Shown piece after piece: positions 51,436 to 60,541 of a stretch of 64,000 nt of DNA. Within the stretch, counting starts at the first letter, position 1. Each line of letters opens with the position of its first letter. This DNA is from Acidobacteriota bacterium (GTDB taxonomy: Bacteria > Acidobacteriota > Blastocatellia > UBA7656): NCBI GenBank assembly GCA_040754075.1, contig JBFMDH010000008.1, positions 73,410 to 137,409 of the forward strand, given 5' to 3'. The notes beneath the pieces were generated by a model. The model saw only the letters and a list, made by a program, of their open reading frames with translations, had not been told where the DNA came from and searched no databases. The position numbers and the translations under genes are program-made.

Positions 51436-53229
51436 ATGTTGCACGTTGAACAACTGCAGTGGCTGGCTGACAACAATGGATTTGAAACTCACCTGAAGTT
51501 TAGCGGCGACGCAATTGATGTGTGCATTGCCTCTGTCGCCTTCAACCCGGAAGACCGCTTCACGCCCGTCAATACCCAGAAAATTAAAAACCATTCGGTT
51601 GCCGAACGAAACCTGAAATTATTACGTGAAGCCGCCGTCAATTTATCCAACGACGGCTTGATGTTTGTTTACGGGTTGCCATCGCAACTGGCGCGTTACG
51701 CAGTGGCGCTAGCGGATTTACTAACCTTTCGCTACTGGGTTGCGGTTCGTACGGCGACGAAAGAAAAAGCGATGGGGTTAAGACCTGAACATACAGGTTT
51801 GTTGCTTCTATCCAAACCGGGCGCGCCTATCAATAAATTGCGAATGTCGCATTCGATGTGCAAAGCCTGTGGGAAAACCTTGAAAGATTGGGGCGGCAAA
51901 TCGCATTTGATGAATCCGCAAGGGGTGATGCTTTCCGATGTCTGGATGGATTTAATCGTTGATGGCAACGACCAGATGCCTGCGGAAATTTTTGAACGTA
52001 TCCTGCAACTTTCACTCAGTGTCAATCGCAAACAGCTATTACTGCTGTCACTCGATGAACGCCCGCTGCAATTTTCGTTGTTTCAGGAAGCTCCGACTGC
52101 TCATCCTTTACACTGGCAAAAACCTAAACCGCAACCATCGCGAGAGATTCCTAAAGCTATTTTAAATACTATGCACAAAGGCAAATGTCTGGAGGTGTTG
52201 AAAAAAATTCCCTCGCAGACTGTTGATCTGGCATTTGCCGACCCGCCCTTTAATTTGACCAAAACCTATAACGGCTATACGGATGCGCTTGAGCAGGATG
52301 ATTACACCGGCTGGTGCAAACGCTGGTTAATCGAATATGAACGGGTGTTAAAACCGGGCGGCGCGCTGGTGGTTTTGAATTTGCCGAAATGGTCATTCTT
52401 TCTTGCCGATTTTTTGTGCCGCTCGAAACATCTGTACTTGCAAAACTGGATCGTCTGGAATGCCTTGCCGGAACCCAAAGGCATATTGATGCCCGCGCAT
52501 TATACGTTGCTCTATTTCACCAAAGGTAAAACGCCATCGCGATTCAATTACTGTTCAATGGAAGAAGGCTGGCAACCGTTTGTTGAAGCGGTTTTTCCGC
52601 CTGACCGCGCAGATGTTTGTAAACGCCGCGTATGTATTCGCAAACGTCGCGCTTCGGCTTCAACCTGGCGAGGTGAACTCACAGACATCTGGTATGACAT
52701 TCCGCGTGACCGTCGCGCCGGTCGTCGTTCATCATCACTTGAAATCCATCCTTGCCCGACCCCTGAAGCGTTGATTGATCGAATTATTCGTTTAACCACC
52801 AATGGCGGTGATGTGGTGTTGGACGCTTTTGCAGGCGTAGGGACAACTGCGTTGGTAGCGCAAAGGCTCGGCAGAAATTTTGTGACGATTGAACAGGATA
52901 CCGGTTACAACATCGTTGCGGAGAAGCGAATCGGCGAACGTCAATTGCCTCTGCCACAAGCAAAACCAAGAAAAACCGGGACGGTCACGAAACGAAAATT
53001 GCAATTGGAACTTAAACGCATTGCCGTGGCGCTCAATCGTGTACCGACGAGAACCGATATTGAAACGTATTCGCAGTATAAAATCGAGCAGTATGAATCG
53101 GTTTTTGCTTCCTGGGGTGAAGCTTTGAAAGCCGCAAAGATTTTCGCGCGTTCGCCGGAGAATTTATATGAACTCTTCGATGTCCAAACCCAGGAAGATT
53201 TATTCGCCTTTCTCGACCTACAGGATTAA
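51436..53229 (+). CDS. Orphan N4/N6 DNA methyltransferase: degenerate first domain, intact second, C-terminal DNA-binding repeat
   Basis: About 597 residues from the ATG at 51436 (GGAAAAG upstream); a TTG at 51370 would add 22 Cys-rich residues that look non-coding. Residues 1-230 resemble a methyltransferase that has lost its catalytic tetrad (DVCIASVAFN in place of DPPY) and carries C142-x2-C145. Residues 245-500 are intact: catalytic DPPF at 269-272 and the SAM site DAFAGVGTT from 463. Residues 530-585 (RIAVALNRVPTRTDIETYS... FASWGEALKAAKI) match the homing-endonuclease-associated DNA-binding repeat. It methylates adenine-N6 or cytosine-N4; no restriction enzyme is next to it. Confidence 0.85.
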   Translation: MLHVEQLQWLADNNGFETHLKFSGDAIDVCIASVAFNPEDRFTPVNTQKIKNHSVAERNLKLLREAAVNLSNDGLMFVYGLPSQLARYAVALADLLTFRYWVAVRTATKEKAMGLRPEHTGLLLLSKPGAPINKLRMSHSMCKACGKTLKDWGGKSHLMNPQGVMLSDVWMDLIVDGNDQMPAEIFERILQLSLSVNRKQLLLLSLDERPLQFSLFQEAPTAHPLHWQKPKPQPSREIPKAILNTMHKGKCLEVLKKIPSQTVDLAFADPPFNLTKTYNGYTDALEQDDYTGWCKRWLIEYERVLKPGGALVVLNLPKWSFFLADFLCRSKHLYLQNWIVWNALPEPKGILMPAHYTLLYFTKGKTPSRFNYCSMEEGWQPFVEAVFPPDRADVCKRRVCIRKRRASASTWRGELTDIWYDIPRDRRAGRRSSSLEIHPCPTPEALIDRIIRLTTNGGDVVLDAFAGVGTTALVAQRLGRNFVTIEQDTGYNIVAEKRIGERQLPLPQAKPRKTGTVTKRKLQLELKRIAVALNRVPTRTDIETYSQYKIEQYESVFASWGEALKAAKIFARSPENLYELFDVQTQEDLFAFLDLQD

Positions 53230-53235
53230 AGGGCA

Positions 53236-53289
53236 TGAAGGTGCCTGTCTAAATGCTACTCATTCCCCCGTAGATTTCAGACACCTTCA
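53236..53289. terminator. Hairpin between convergent methyltransferase and OmpA-like genes
   Basis: TGAAGGTG (53236-53243) pairs with CACCTTCA (53282-53289) across a 38-base loop. There is no clear T run on either side. Its place between convergent stops suggests a role in ending transcription, but it is weak. Confidence 0.35.
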
Positions 53290-53312
53290 CGCTTTACCAG
53301 TGCCGTAATCGG

Positions 53313-54893
53313 TTACTGCCGGCGATTGATGGAAGCCGGAGTTAAAACTTCAGTATCGGCAATAATAATTTCCACACGGCGATTCACCTGTCGGCCTTCG
53401 GGCGTGTCATTGGTTGCAACCGGCTGAGTTTTGCCAAGCCCGCGAACCGCAATGATTTTCGTGCCGGAGATACCCGCCTGCGTGAGATAATCTCTCACTG
53501 ACGCTGCCCGGTCTGCGGAAAGTTTGAGGTTATATTCATCCGAGCCGATGGCATCCGTATGCCCTTCGATTTCCATGCCGTAATCACCCGGATAAGCCAA
53601 TAAAATCCCTGCGAGTTTACTCAATTTTTCGCGCGCTCCGGGTTTTAACGACGCTTTGTCAAAGTCGAATAAAACGTCGGAAAGATTAACAATCAAGCCA
53701 CGCGCTGTGCGTCTGGTTTCGAGAATTTCGGAAATCGAAATATAGAGTCGCTGTTGCAGAGCATCGCGTTCCTGTCGGGCTTTTTCAGCTTCACGTCGAG
53801 CTTCTTCGGTTGCCTGTTGGGCTTGCGCAGCCGTCTGTCGGGCTTGCTCTTTTTCAAGTCGTTGGCGCTCTGCCTCTAATCGCGCAACCTCTGCGCTGGC
53901 TTTGGCGCGGTCGGCTTCGGTCTGTGCATCTTCAAGCCGTTTGCGCGCGGCGAGCAATTCGTTTTCTGAACGCACCAAAGCCGCGCGATAATCCTGGGCT
54001 TCCATTCTGGCGCGTTCAGCTTCGTTTTGTGAACGGGCAATTTCTTGGGAGGCAGCCCGGCGTTCTCCGTCAAGACGTGCTTGTACGGCTCGTTCTACCG
54101 CAAGGCTGCGTGCCAATTCGCCCAACCGGATGACATCGCGGGCTTCGCCGGCATACATTTTTTCGTGACGCCTGTGCCGCACCCAGATGGATTCGAGAGT
54201 AGATAATCTGTTCTCTGCCTGACGCAATTCTTCGGGAGCAAATTCGCCTGCGTCAGCGCGACGGGCGATTTCAACCGAACGACGCGCGCCTAAAATAATC
54301 AGAGGCGTCGCATAATCCGGCGAAAGGCTGCCGTCTTTGGCTACATAGTAAATTCCTGAATCCCCGCGATATTCAATTTGACTTGAAGAGATTGTGCCTT
54401 TGGTATTTTCACGCAAAACATTTTCAGCGACGATGACCGGGCTGGGCAACTTGACCTGCCCATGAGGCTCGGCAGTGACGATGAGTGCGAAATTTTGATA
54501 ACTTGTGGTTACTTCAATTTCACTTTTATTCCCATCAACATACAGTTCACCGAGGTTATCTGCCTGCCCTTCGGGGGCGACCGCCCAAAGCACATAAGTG
54601 GTGTAATAGGCTCCAAGGGTTTGCGGATTATCCAGGCGGTCGAGATCGAGTTTAATTCTGGTTCTGCCTTCTTTGCGTTTGATTTCGGCTTTTCCTCGAA
54701 CCCGGGGTTGAACAGGTGAACCGATTAAATCTACTGAAGTGCCATCACCTTCCGGGTATTTAATGGCAAGCGTCGCGCGTTGGGCAATGACGACTTCGGT
54801 TGTACGGGTTTCAACGCGGATTTGTGGGAGTGCAGGATAACCGGATAATAAAACGATTGAAGCACATAAGAAGATGAAACTTTTGAATTTCAT
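53313..54893 (-). CDS. OmpA-family envelope protein with long coiled coil
   Basis: 526 residues with AAGGAGC before the ATG and a signal peptide of about 24 residues. An N-terminal beta-rich part (about 30-220) is followed by a heptad-rich coiled coil of about 140 residues (Ala/Glu/Arg-rich, about 250-390). The C-terminal peptidoglycan-binding OmpA domain has VLFDFDKASLKPGA, MEIEGHTDAIGSDEYN, LSADRAASVRDYL and RQVNRRVEI. It would tie the envelope to the cell wall. The minus-strand genes upstream (DUF5670-like, ferritin-like, SRPBCC) are separately terminated, so it has its own promoter in the short gap. Confidence 0.88.
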   Translation of the reverse strand: MKFKSFIFLCASIVLLSGYPALPQIRVETRTTEVVIAQRATLAIKYPEGDGTSVDLIGSPVQPRVRGKAEIKRKEGRTRIKLDLDRLDNPQTLGAYYTTYVLWAVAPEGQADNLGELYVDGNKSEIEVTTSYQNFALIVTAEPHGQVKLPSPVIVAENVLRENTKGTISSSQIEYRGDSGIYYVAKDGSLSPDYATPLIILGARRSVEIARRADAGEFAPEELRQAENRLSTLESIWVRHRRHEKMYAGEARDVIRLGELARSLAVERAVQARLDGERRAASQEIARSQNEAERARMEAQDYRAALVRSENELLAARKRLEDAQTEADRAKASAEVARLEAERQRLEKEQARQTAAQAQQATEEARREAEKARQERDALQQRLYISISEILETRRTARGLIVNLSDVLFDFDKASLKPGAREKLSKLAGILLAYPGDYGMEIEGHTDAIGSDEYNLKLSADRAASVRDYLTQAGISGTKIIAVRGLGKTQPVATNDTPEGRQVNRRVEIIIADTEVLTPASINRRQ

Positions 54894-54923
54894 TGTTTGC
54901 TCCTTTCAATAAGGATTTTGAAA

Positions 54924-54969
54924 AATGAAAAAAGGGCAAAGAATTCACTAGAAGCGAGTGACTTTGCCC
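54924..54969 (-). terminator. Rho-independent terminator of the small membrane protein gene
   Basis: On the minus strand GGGCAAAG...TCACT pairs with AGTGA...CTTTGCCC (54962-54969 with 54934-54941, plus the inner stem) and is followed by TTTTTTCATTTTTC. This is a textbook terminator for the gene at 54998-55144. Confidence 0.85.
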
Positions 54970-54997
54970 CCGGTTAATGATGAATTAACGGATACGC

Positions 54998-55144
54998 CTA
55001 GACCGTCGTTCGACGTCCGGTAAGCAACTGAATGATAAATAATACCAACGCCACAACCAGTAAGAGGTGAATCAACCCACCTACATTACCGATCAGTCCA
55101 AGCGCCCATAAAACCAAAAGAATTAAAATTAGTGTCCACAACAC
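54998..55144 (-). CDS. Small membrane protein, lmo0937/DUF5670-like
   Basis: 48 residues, GTG start at 55144 with GAGGAG upstream. It starts MLWTLILILLVLWALGLIG and continues with a second hydrophobic segment (GGLIHLLLVVALVLFIIQLL), then GRRTT and stop. This matches the tiny two-helix lmo0937-type family seen near general-stress genes. It is followed by a strong terminator. Neighbours on both sides are stress or envelope genes, which fits. Confidence 0.85.
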   Translation of the reverse strand: MLWTLILILLVLWALGLIGNVGGLIHLLLVVALVLFIIQLLTGRRTTV

Positions 55145-55186
55145 TGGTTTTCTCCTCTCTGTTTAAAAAAGTGATGAGCCGATTTT

Positions 55187-55816
55187 TTAAGCTTTCTTTT
55201 GTCGCGCCGTCGCCGCCTTGACCGCTGTGCCTTCTGCATTTGTTGGAATCTCATCTTTGAAGTACAAGCGACGGGCTTTATCACTATCCGGTTCAATAGC
55301 GAATAACATATCCGCCAACTCATCAGCGTGCTCTTCTTCAACTGCCAGAATATCTTCCATTAAACGACGCGAGGTCGAATCGTTTTCGCCAAAGAAATTA
55401 ACCATTTCACGATAGGTCTCAATGGCTATTCGTTCGGCAATCAAATCTTCTCTGAGCATTTCCGAAAGCGTATGACCTTCCCGATATTCGCTGTGTGCAT
55501 TCTGTGCGATAATCGCCGGATTCATTTCCGGTTTGCCGCCGAGTTGCTTGATGCGCTGGGCAATCCTGTCTGCGTGTTCTTGTTCCTCATTCGCGTGTTC
55601 GAGAAATTCTTTAGCCACCGCAGCCGAATGAATGCCGGTGGCGGTGTAATAATGAAAACGATAGCGTAAGATGCAGACAATCTCAGTAGCCAATGCTTCA
55701 TTCAAAACATTGATTGCCTGTTGCGGGTCAAGCGCATAATCACTGGTCAACGCGCCCTCCTCGATTTTTTTTCTGGCGCGGGCGCGAATTTCTTCGATAT
55801 TTGATAATAAATTCAT
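55187..55816 (-). CDS. Ferritin-like/bacterioferritin-type iron-binding protein
   Basis: 209 residues from the ATG at 55816, which follows AAGGAG; an upstream extension lacks a ribosome-binding site. Four-helix ferritin-like fold: first Glu in NEALATEIVCILRYRFHYY, ExxH in FLEHANEEQEHADRIAQRI, then DLIAERIAIETYREMV and AVEEEHADELADML. These give the di-iron ligands. It may store iron or protect DNA from peroxide like Dps/Bfr relatives. The C-terminal tail (about 30 residues, Lys/Ala-rich) is extra and could contact DNA or RNA. Confidence 0.87.
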   Translation of the reverse strand: MNLLSNIEEIRARARKKIEEGALTSDYALDPQQAINVLNEALATEIVCILRYRFHYYTATGIHSAAVAKEFLEHANEEQEHADRIAQRIKQLGGKPEMNPAIIAQNAHSEYREGHTLSEMLREDLIAERIAIETYREMVNFFGENDSTSRRLMEDILAVEEEHADELADMLFAIEPDSDKARRLYFKDEIPTNAEGTAVKAATARQKKA

Positions 55817-55875
55817 CTCTCTCTCCTTCTTGCTGTGACTTCCACTGTCCAATTAACCAAACCATCCTGGAAAAA

Positions 55876-56436
55876 TTAATCTGTATAAACCGGCAGTTCT
55901 TGAGTATCTGCCAAACCTTTGCTTTCCAGTTTATCTTTCAAATTGCAGAGCGTTTCTTCGAGAAGTTTTTCAGGATTTTTGCCAAATAGATTGGCAACCC
56001 AGGAGCCGAAATTTCCCAATGGCGGTTTAAAATGAATCCAGACATGAACTTCTGTGCCTCTTCCGTCAAGCATGGGTTCAAATTTGACAAATCCTTCATT
56101 GGGAACCGCCGACGGCTCCAATGAACACCAACTGATTAATTGATTTTCGACTTCTTCGATAATTTCGGCAGTCCATTTAATTTCTCCCAAGGGGGCTTTC
56201 ATTACCCATTGGGAATGGCGATTGTCTGTAACTTTCACCGCTTCCAAATTGCTGGCGATGGTTGGCAGGCTGGATAATCTGCGCCAAAATTGATAAACCT
56301 CATAGACCGGTCTATAGATATAAATGGTCTTTTCAATATTCATCCCATCAGTTACTTCTTGGGGAATATGGACGGTTTTTAAAGTTGTTATGGTTCCAGA
56401 GTCTAGTTGGAAACGGATAATTTTTGCAGTATTCAT
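55876..56436 (-). CDS. SRPBCC (START-like) family protein
   Basis: 186 residues; GAGGCAAGG precedes the ATG at 56436, and an internal Met at 32 begins the conserved domain. The pattern NIEKTIYIYRPVYEVYQFWRRL, LPTIASNLEAVKV, WTAEIIEEVENQLISWCSL, NEGFVKFEP and GRGTEVHVWIHF is that of polyketide-cyclase/dehydrase-like SRPBCC proteins found with general-stress genes. They bind hydrophobic ligands; the ligand is unknown. It is just upstream of the ferritin-like gene on the same strand. Confidence 0.85.
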   Translation of the reverse strand: MNTAKIIRFQLDSGTITTLKTVHIPQEVTDGMNIEKTIYIYRPVYEVYQFWRRLSSLPTIASNLEAVKVTDNRHSQWVMKAPLGEIKWTAEIIEEVENQLISWCSLEPSAVPNEGFVKFEPMLDGRGTEVHVWIHFKPPLGNFGSWVANLFGKNPEKLLEETLCNLKDKLESKGLADTQELPVYTD

Positions 56437-56987
56437 AACCTTGCCTCACCAATCATTTTCTTCGCTACCCAAGCTATTCAGGCAAAAGATATGCCTTGCT
56501 CAAAAAACTCAGGTTAAATGGCTGAAAATTAAGCATAGTCTGCGGTTTGAGCGATTGCAGAACAGGCGTGCTCCCTGCACTTTGAAGGATAGTCATACAA
56601 TCGTAATGAAATTATTCAAGACAGTTTTTTTGAGGAATTTATTTTCGTACAGAAGCATTCAGGGAGTTCCGTTTAAGAAAGAAAGTTGATTATCTATACA
56701 CATTTTTTGTTTGTTGGGGGTACAAAATGGATGAAGTAAAAACATCAGGCAGTCAAAGTCTTCCCACGCCCGCGCCTTTAATTCAGTCAATGATTTTTAA
56801 ATAACGAAAGAATCATCGCTTGTGCCAAATGGCATGGTGATTGCAGTCTTCAACCCTGCTTTGTCTATTGAACAAAGTGCGATTAGGTAAATCTTGAGTT
56901 TACCGAATTGTTTAATCCTGGGCGTTCAGAGTCAAAAGTTCCTGCTTGATTCTGACGCCCGAAATTATCAACAGAGGAGAAATAATT
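56437..56987. other. Divergent gap before csbD-like gene
   Basis: About 550 bases without a firm gene. A 25-codon frame beginning ATGGATGAAGTAAAAACA near 56727 has a possible GGGGG ribosome-binding run but no recognisable family. The gap must hold the promoters for the SRPBCC gene (minus) and the CsbD gene (plus). It is AT-rich. Confidence 0.4.
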
Positions 56988-57182
56988 ATGTGGAATAAAG
57001 ATGAAATTAAAGGGAAGGGGAAAGAAGTAAAAGGAAAATTTAAGGAAGAAGCCGGTGACCTGATGGATAATCCGAATCTTGAAAGCCGAGGCAGGAAGGA
57101 ACAGGCGGAAGGACAAATTCAACAAAACTATGGCGAAGCCAAACGCAAAATCAAAGAAACGGTCGATGATTTAACCGATTAA
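56988..57182 (+). CDS. CsbD-family stress protein
   Basis: 64 residues from the ATG at 56988 with AGAGGAG upstream. It starts MWNKDEIKGKGKEVKGKFKEE, continues AGDLMDNPNLESRGRKEQAEG and ends with an amphipathic, highly charged helix. This is the CsbD family, induced by general stress and abundant in stationary phase; its biochemical role is unknown. It lies 66 bases before the BON-domain lipoprotein gene and is probably co-transcribed. Confidence 0.93.
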   Translation: MWNKDEIKGKGKEVKGKFKEEAGDLMDNPNLESRGRKEQAEGQIQQNYGEAKRKIKETVDDLTD

Positions 57183-57248
57183 TTGAATTTAAGAAGGACG
57201 ATTGCTTGAAAAATCGGTCGTTCTTTTTGGTTTGGAAAGGAGGGCAAA

Positions 57249-57887
57249 ATGAAGAGTTTTAAATCGCTGGTGATTGTGATTTTTTCTGTAATGATTTTTA
57301 CCGGATGTGAAAGATATGAATCCAATACCAATTCAACCAACAGCAATGCAAACAGACAAGCCCAAATAAGCGATGCGGATTTAGAAAGAGCAATTGAAGA
57401 TAAATTCGATGCCGATGCGCAAATTAAAAATACCAATATCGATGTCGATGCCGATGTCGATACCAATTCCGTAACCTTGAGCGGTACGGTTGATTCGCAG
57501 GAGTTGCGACTCAAAGCTGTTGAATTGGCGAAAAGTTCGCATGCGGGTTTAATCATCAATGACAAAATCGATGTCAAACCGCGTGAAGTTTCGCGTGAAG
57601 GCTATACCGATGATATGGCGAAACGAGATCGCGAAAGAGCCAAATCTTCGGGTGATTCGATTGGCGATAATTTGGAAGACGCCTGGTTATACACCAAGGT
57701 CATGGCGAAGTTAATCGGTGACAAAGACACCCCGGGGCGCAAAATTAATGTCGATGTGAAGAATCAAGTCGTCACCTTGCGCGGAACGGTTGATTCAACC
57801 GAGCAAAAACAGGAGGCTGAGCGTATTGCAAAAGCTACGGATGGAGTGAAAAGCGTCAATAATCAATTGAAGGTTGGCAAAGCTTAA
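57249..57887 (+). CDS. Two-BON-domain lipoprotein (OsmY-like)
   Basis: 212 residues; lipobox VMIFTGC gives a lipid-anchored protein after about 20 residues. Two BON domains follow: ISDADLERAIEDKF... VTLSGTVDSQELRLKAVELA (about 41-100) and AWLYTKVMAKLIGD... VVTLRGTVDSTEQKQEAERIA (about 142-200). BON proteins bind phospholipid and help keep the outer membrane intact under osmotic stress. A strong terminator follows the stop. Confidence 0.92.
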   Translation: MKSFKSLVIVIFSVMIFTGCERYESNTNSTNSNANRQAQISDADLERAIEDKFDADAQIKNTNIDVDADVDTNSVTLSGTVDSQELRLKAVELAKSSHAGLIINDKIDVKPREVSREGYTDDMAKRDRERAKSSGDSIGDNLEDAWLYTKVMAKLIGDKDTPGRKINVDVKNQVVTLRGTVDSTEQKQEAERIAKATDGVKSVNNQLKVGKA

Positions 57888-57916
57888 CCTTGGCTTTGAG
57901 CGGACTCTTGCCTCGG

Positions 57917-57953
57917 GCTGGATGAATTGTGTAAGCAATCATCCAGCTTTTTT
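57917..57953 (+). terminator. Rho-independent terminator after the BON-domain gene
   Basis: GCTGGATGA...TCATCCAGC (57917-57947, with an inner ATTG/CAAT pairing) is followed directly by TTTTTT. It ends the csbD-BON transcript. Confidence 0.85.
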
Positions 57954-58044
57954 AGTTTACCCCAATCCTTGCTTTTTAATCCTCAATCGTTCGTGTTAAT
58001 TTAGGCAGGCAAATTACGCATACAATTTTTTTAAGGCTGTGAGC

Positions 58045-59253
58045 ATGCAACCAACCACACGACTCTATTATTCCGATTCTGCTTTACTTGATTTCCAGGC
58101 AACCGTTCTTGAGGTACAAACCGTTAATGGACAGACGAGAATCGTGCTTGACCAGACCGCTTTCTATCCAACAGGAGGCGGTCAACCGTTTGACACCGGC
58201 AGGCTCAGCGGTATTGAAATCATTGAAGTCATCGAAGAGAATGACAAGATTTTTCATATTACGAATGCCTCGGAACAACTTTCCGTGGGGCAAATCGTCG
58301 AATGCCACATTGATGCAGCCCGGCGGTTGGAGCATCTGCAACAACATAGCGGTCAACACCTTCTTTCACAGGCGTTCATTCAAGCCGTAAATGCCGAAAC
58401 CCGTTCGTTTCATCTCGGTTCACAAAGTTCAACCATCGACATTGAACTTGCCACACCGAACGATGAGGCGATGCGCGCCGCCGAAGAGATTGCCAATGCC
58501 ATCGTCTTTGAAAATCGACCGATGCGCGTTCATCTGGTGAATGATGAAGAGGCGACTCAACTCCCGCTTCGCAAAGAGAGTGCGGTGAGCGGCATAATTC
58601 GGGTTATTGAGATTGAAGATTTTGATTGGTCGCCTTGCGGGGGAACCCATGCTAAACAGACAGGGCAAATCGGTTTGATCGTCATCAAATCTTTCGAGCG
58701 GGTGAAAAGCAATCTGACACGGGTTGAATTTGTTTGCGGGCATCGCGCTTTGGAAGATTACCGACTGGCAAATCAAACGGCGGTAACTACAGCGCGATTG
58801 TTCAGCGTCGGAAGAGACGGCGCGCCGCCATTGGTAGAAAAAAACCTTCAGGAAGTTAAAACCCTCAAACGGCGTATCAAAGATTTACTGGAACTGGCGA
58901 TGACCACCGAAGCCCTACAGTTGATAAATGCCACGCCGGAAACCAACGGATTAAAACTGATTAAATTGCTGTTCGACAATCGCGATGTTGATGAACTTCG
59001 CATACTGGTTTCAAAACTCACAACCGAGGATTCGGTAGTTGCGTTGCTGGCGACCAAAGACGACAACGGCGCGCGTTTGATTTTCGCGCGTTCTATGAAT
59101 CTCTCGCAAAATATGGGGCAACTCTTATCCGCAGTTTGTCAGATGACCGGAGGGCGCGGTGGCGGCAAACCGGAGATGGCGCAAGGCGGCGCGACGGATG
59201 TGAGCAAGCTGGCAGCAGCCCTGAACGATGCAGCAGAGCAGGTATTGCGTTAA
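58045..59253 (+). CDS. Alanyl-tRNA editing protein (AlaX-L type, DHHA1 C-terminus)
   Basis: 402 residues from the ATG at 58045 (AAGG 8 bases upstream; a GTG two codons earlier is too close to it). FYPTGGGQPFDTG and EHLQQHSGQHLLSQAF (HxxxH zinc site) form the editing domain with CGGTHAKQTGQIG later. The C-terminal part (SVVALLATKDDNGARLIFARS, MTGGRGGGKPEMAQGG) is the DHHA1 domain of alanyl-tRNA synthetases. It hydrolyses mis-charged Ser- or Gly-tRNA(Ala) in trans. The catalytic synthetase domain is absent, so this is not AlaRS. Confidence 0.9.
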   Translation: MQPTTRLYYSDSALLDFQATVLEVQTVNGQTRIVLDQTAFYPTGGGQPFDTGRLSGIEIIEVIEENDKIFHITNASEQLSVGQIVECHIDAARRLEHLQQHSGQHLLSQAFIQAVNAETRSFHLGSQSSTIDIELATPNDEAMRAAEEIANAIVFENRPMRVHLVNDEEATQLPLRKESAVSGIIRVIEIEDFDWSPCGGTHAKQTGQIGLIVIKSFERVKSNLTRVEFVCGHRALEDYRLANQTAVTTARLFSVGRDGAPPLVEKNLQEVKTLKRRIKDLLELAMTTEALQLINATPETNGLKLIKLLFDNRDVDELRILVSKLTTEDSVVALLATKDDNGARLIFARSMNLSQNMGQLLSAVCQMTGGRGGGKPEMAQGGATDVSKLAAALNDAAEQVLR

Positions 59254-59358
59254 ATGAAGAGTCCATGATCTGAACGGAAATAACTTCGATCATAAGAAGA
59301 ATGAATCGGACAGTAATTGCGGTAACTTGGTTGACCGAAAGCAAGGGACAATTGACCA

Positions 59359-60345
59359 ATGACGAATGACAAAAAACGCATCGCGATTTATTTTACCGGC
59401 GGGACGATTTCGATGAAGATTGATCCAACGCTTGGCGCGGCTGTTCCTGCGCTATCCGGGAAGGAAATTATCGGCAACGTTCCTGAAATCGCGATTGAAG
59501 CCGAAGCCGAGATTATTGATTTCGGCAGATATCCGGGTCCGCATTGGACGTTACCTCTGATGTGGGAATTAGCAAAACAGGTGCAATCCACTTTATCACG
59601 CCCTGAGGTTGATGGAGTCGTGGTCACGCATGGTACGGATTCGCTGGAAGAGACCAGCTTTTTTCTCGATTTAACCATTCATAGCGAAAAACCTGTGGTG
59701 TTTGTCGGGGCGATGCGCAACAGTTCGGAAGCCGCCTGGGACGGACCGCCTAATTTGCTATCAGCGGTGCGCGTCGCATTGTCTGACGCAGCGCGTGGCA
59801 AAGGGGTGATGGTGGTGATGAATGACACGATTGTTGCCGCAAGCGAAGCCACCAAAACGCACACTGAATCGATTGATGCTTTTCAAGGATTGGATTTTGG
59901 TTGTCTTGGAGTTGTCGATAAAGGCGAGGTAATTTTTCGCCGGACGATTTTAAATCGCCAACCCCTGAACGCCGGATTTGTCGTTGAGCCGGTTTTTTTG
60001 ATTAAGGTTGCAGCAGGCGTTGATTCGACGTTGATTCACGCGGCGATTGATGCGGGAGCCAAAGGATTGGTTATCGAAGCGATGGGGCGAGGCAATGTTC
60101 CGCCTGCGTGTGTTGACGGCATTCAGCGCGCGATTGAACAAAATATTCCGGTGGTGTTGACTTCGCGTTGCCCGCGTGGTCGCGTCTATGACAGTTATGG
60201 CTATGAAGGAGCGGGCAAACAACTTCGACGAATGGGCGTCATTTTCGCGGATTTCCTGAATGCTCAAAAAGCGCGAATCAAACTGGCGCTGGCTTTGAGT
60301 ATGACCGGCGAAGTAAATGGGATTCGCAAATTGTTTGAGCAATGA
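59359..60345 (+). CDS. L-asparaginase
   Basis: 328 residues. Active-site motifs: YFTGGTISM (nucleophile Thr), VVTHGTDSLEET (second Thr and Asp) and the Lys in SEATKTHTESI. It hydrolyses L-asparagine to aspartate and ammonia. No signal peptide is visible, so a cytoplasmic enzyme is likely. The order of motifs and length match the bacterial asparaginase family. Confidence 0.93.
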   Translation: MTNDKKRIAIYFTGGTISMKIDPTLGAAVPALSGKEIIGNVPEIAIEAEAEIIDFGRYPGPHWTLPLMWELAKQVQSTLSRPEVDGVVVTHGTDSLEETSFFLDLTIHSEKPVVFVGAMRNSSEAAWDGPPNLLSAVRVALSDAARGKGVMVVMNDTIVAASEATKTHTESIDAFQGLDFGCLGVVDKGEVIFRRTILNRQPLNAGFVVEPVFLIKVAAGVDSTLIHAAIDAGAKGLVIEAMGRGNVPPACVDGIQRAIEQNIPVVLTSRCPRGRVYDSYGYEGAGKQLRRMGVIFADFLNAQKARIKLALALSMTGEVNGIRKLFEQ

Positions 60346-60362
60346 CGGATGTGAAAGCGAAT

Positions 60363-60504
60363 TTAGTTTGGGGTTTTGCGCTCTTCCAGTATCGCCTCTA
60401 ATTCTGCAACCGCTTCAAAATCTTTTGTCAGCCGCGCCGCCTACAATAATAAATTCGACATGGTTGTTTGTAAGAGAATGTAGCAGTTCGCCGAAATTAG
60501 TCAT
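60363..60504 (-). pseudogene. Remnant of a nucleotidyltransferase gene with internal deletion
   Basis: From the ATG at 60504: MTNFGELLHSLTNNHVEF and IIVGGAA, the N-terminus of MNT-type nucleotidyltransferases up to the GG-A motif before the catalytic GS. The sequence then jumps, shifts frame, and ends DFEAVAELEAILEERKTPN and stop (60363), the usual C-terminus of the same family. The catalytic domain (about 120-150 codons) is missing. The small gene just upstream on the same strand remains intact. Confidence 0.75.
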
Positions 60505-60541
60505 TCGTCACCCTTGCCTGTTTGCCTGCGCGTTGCAATTC

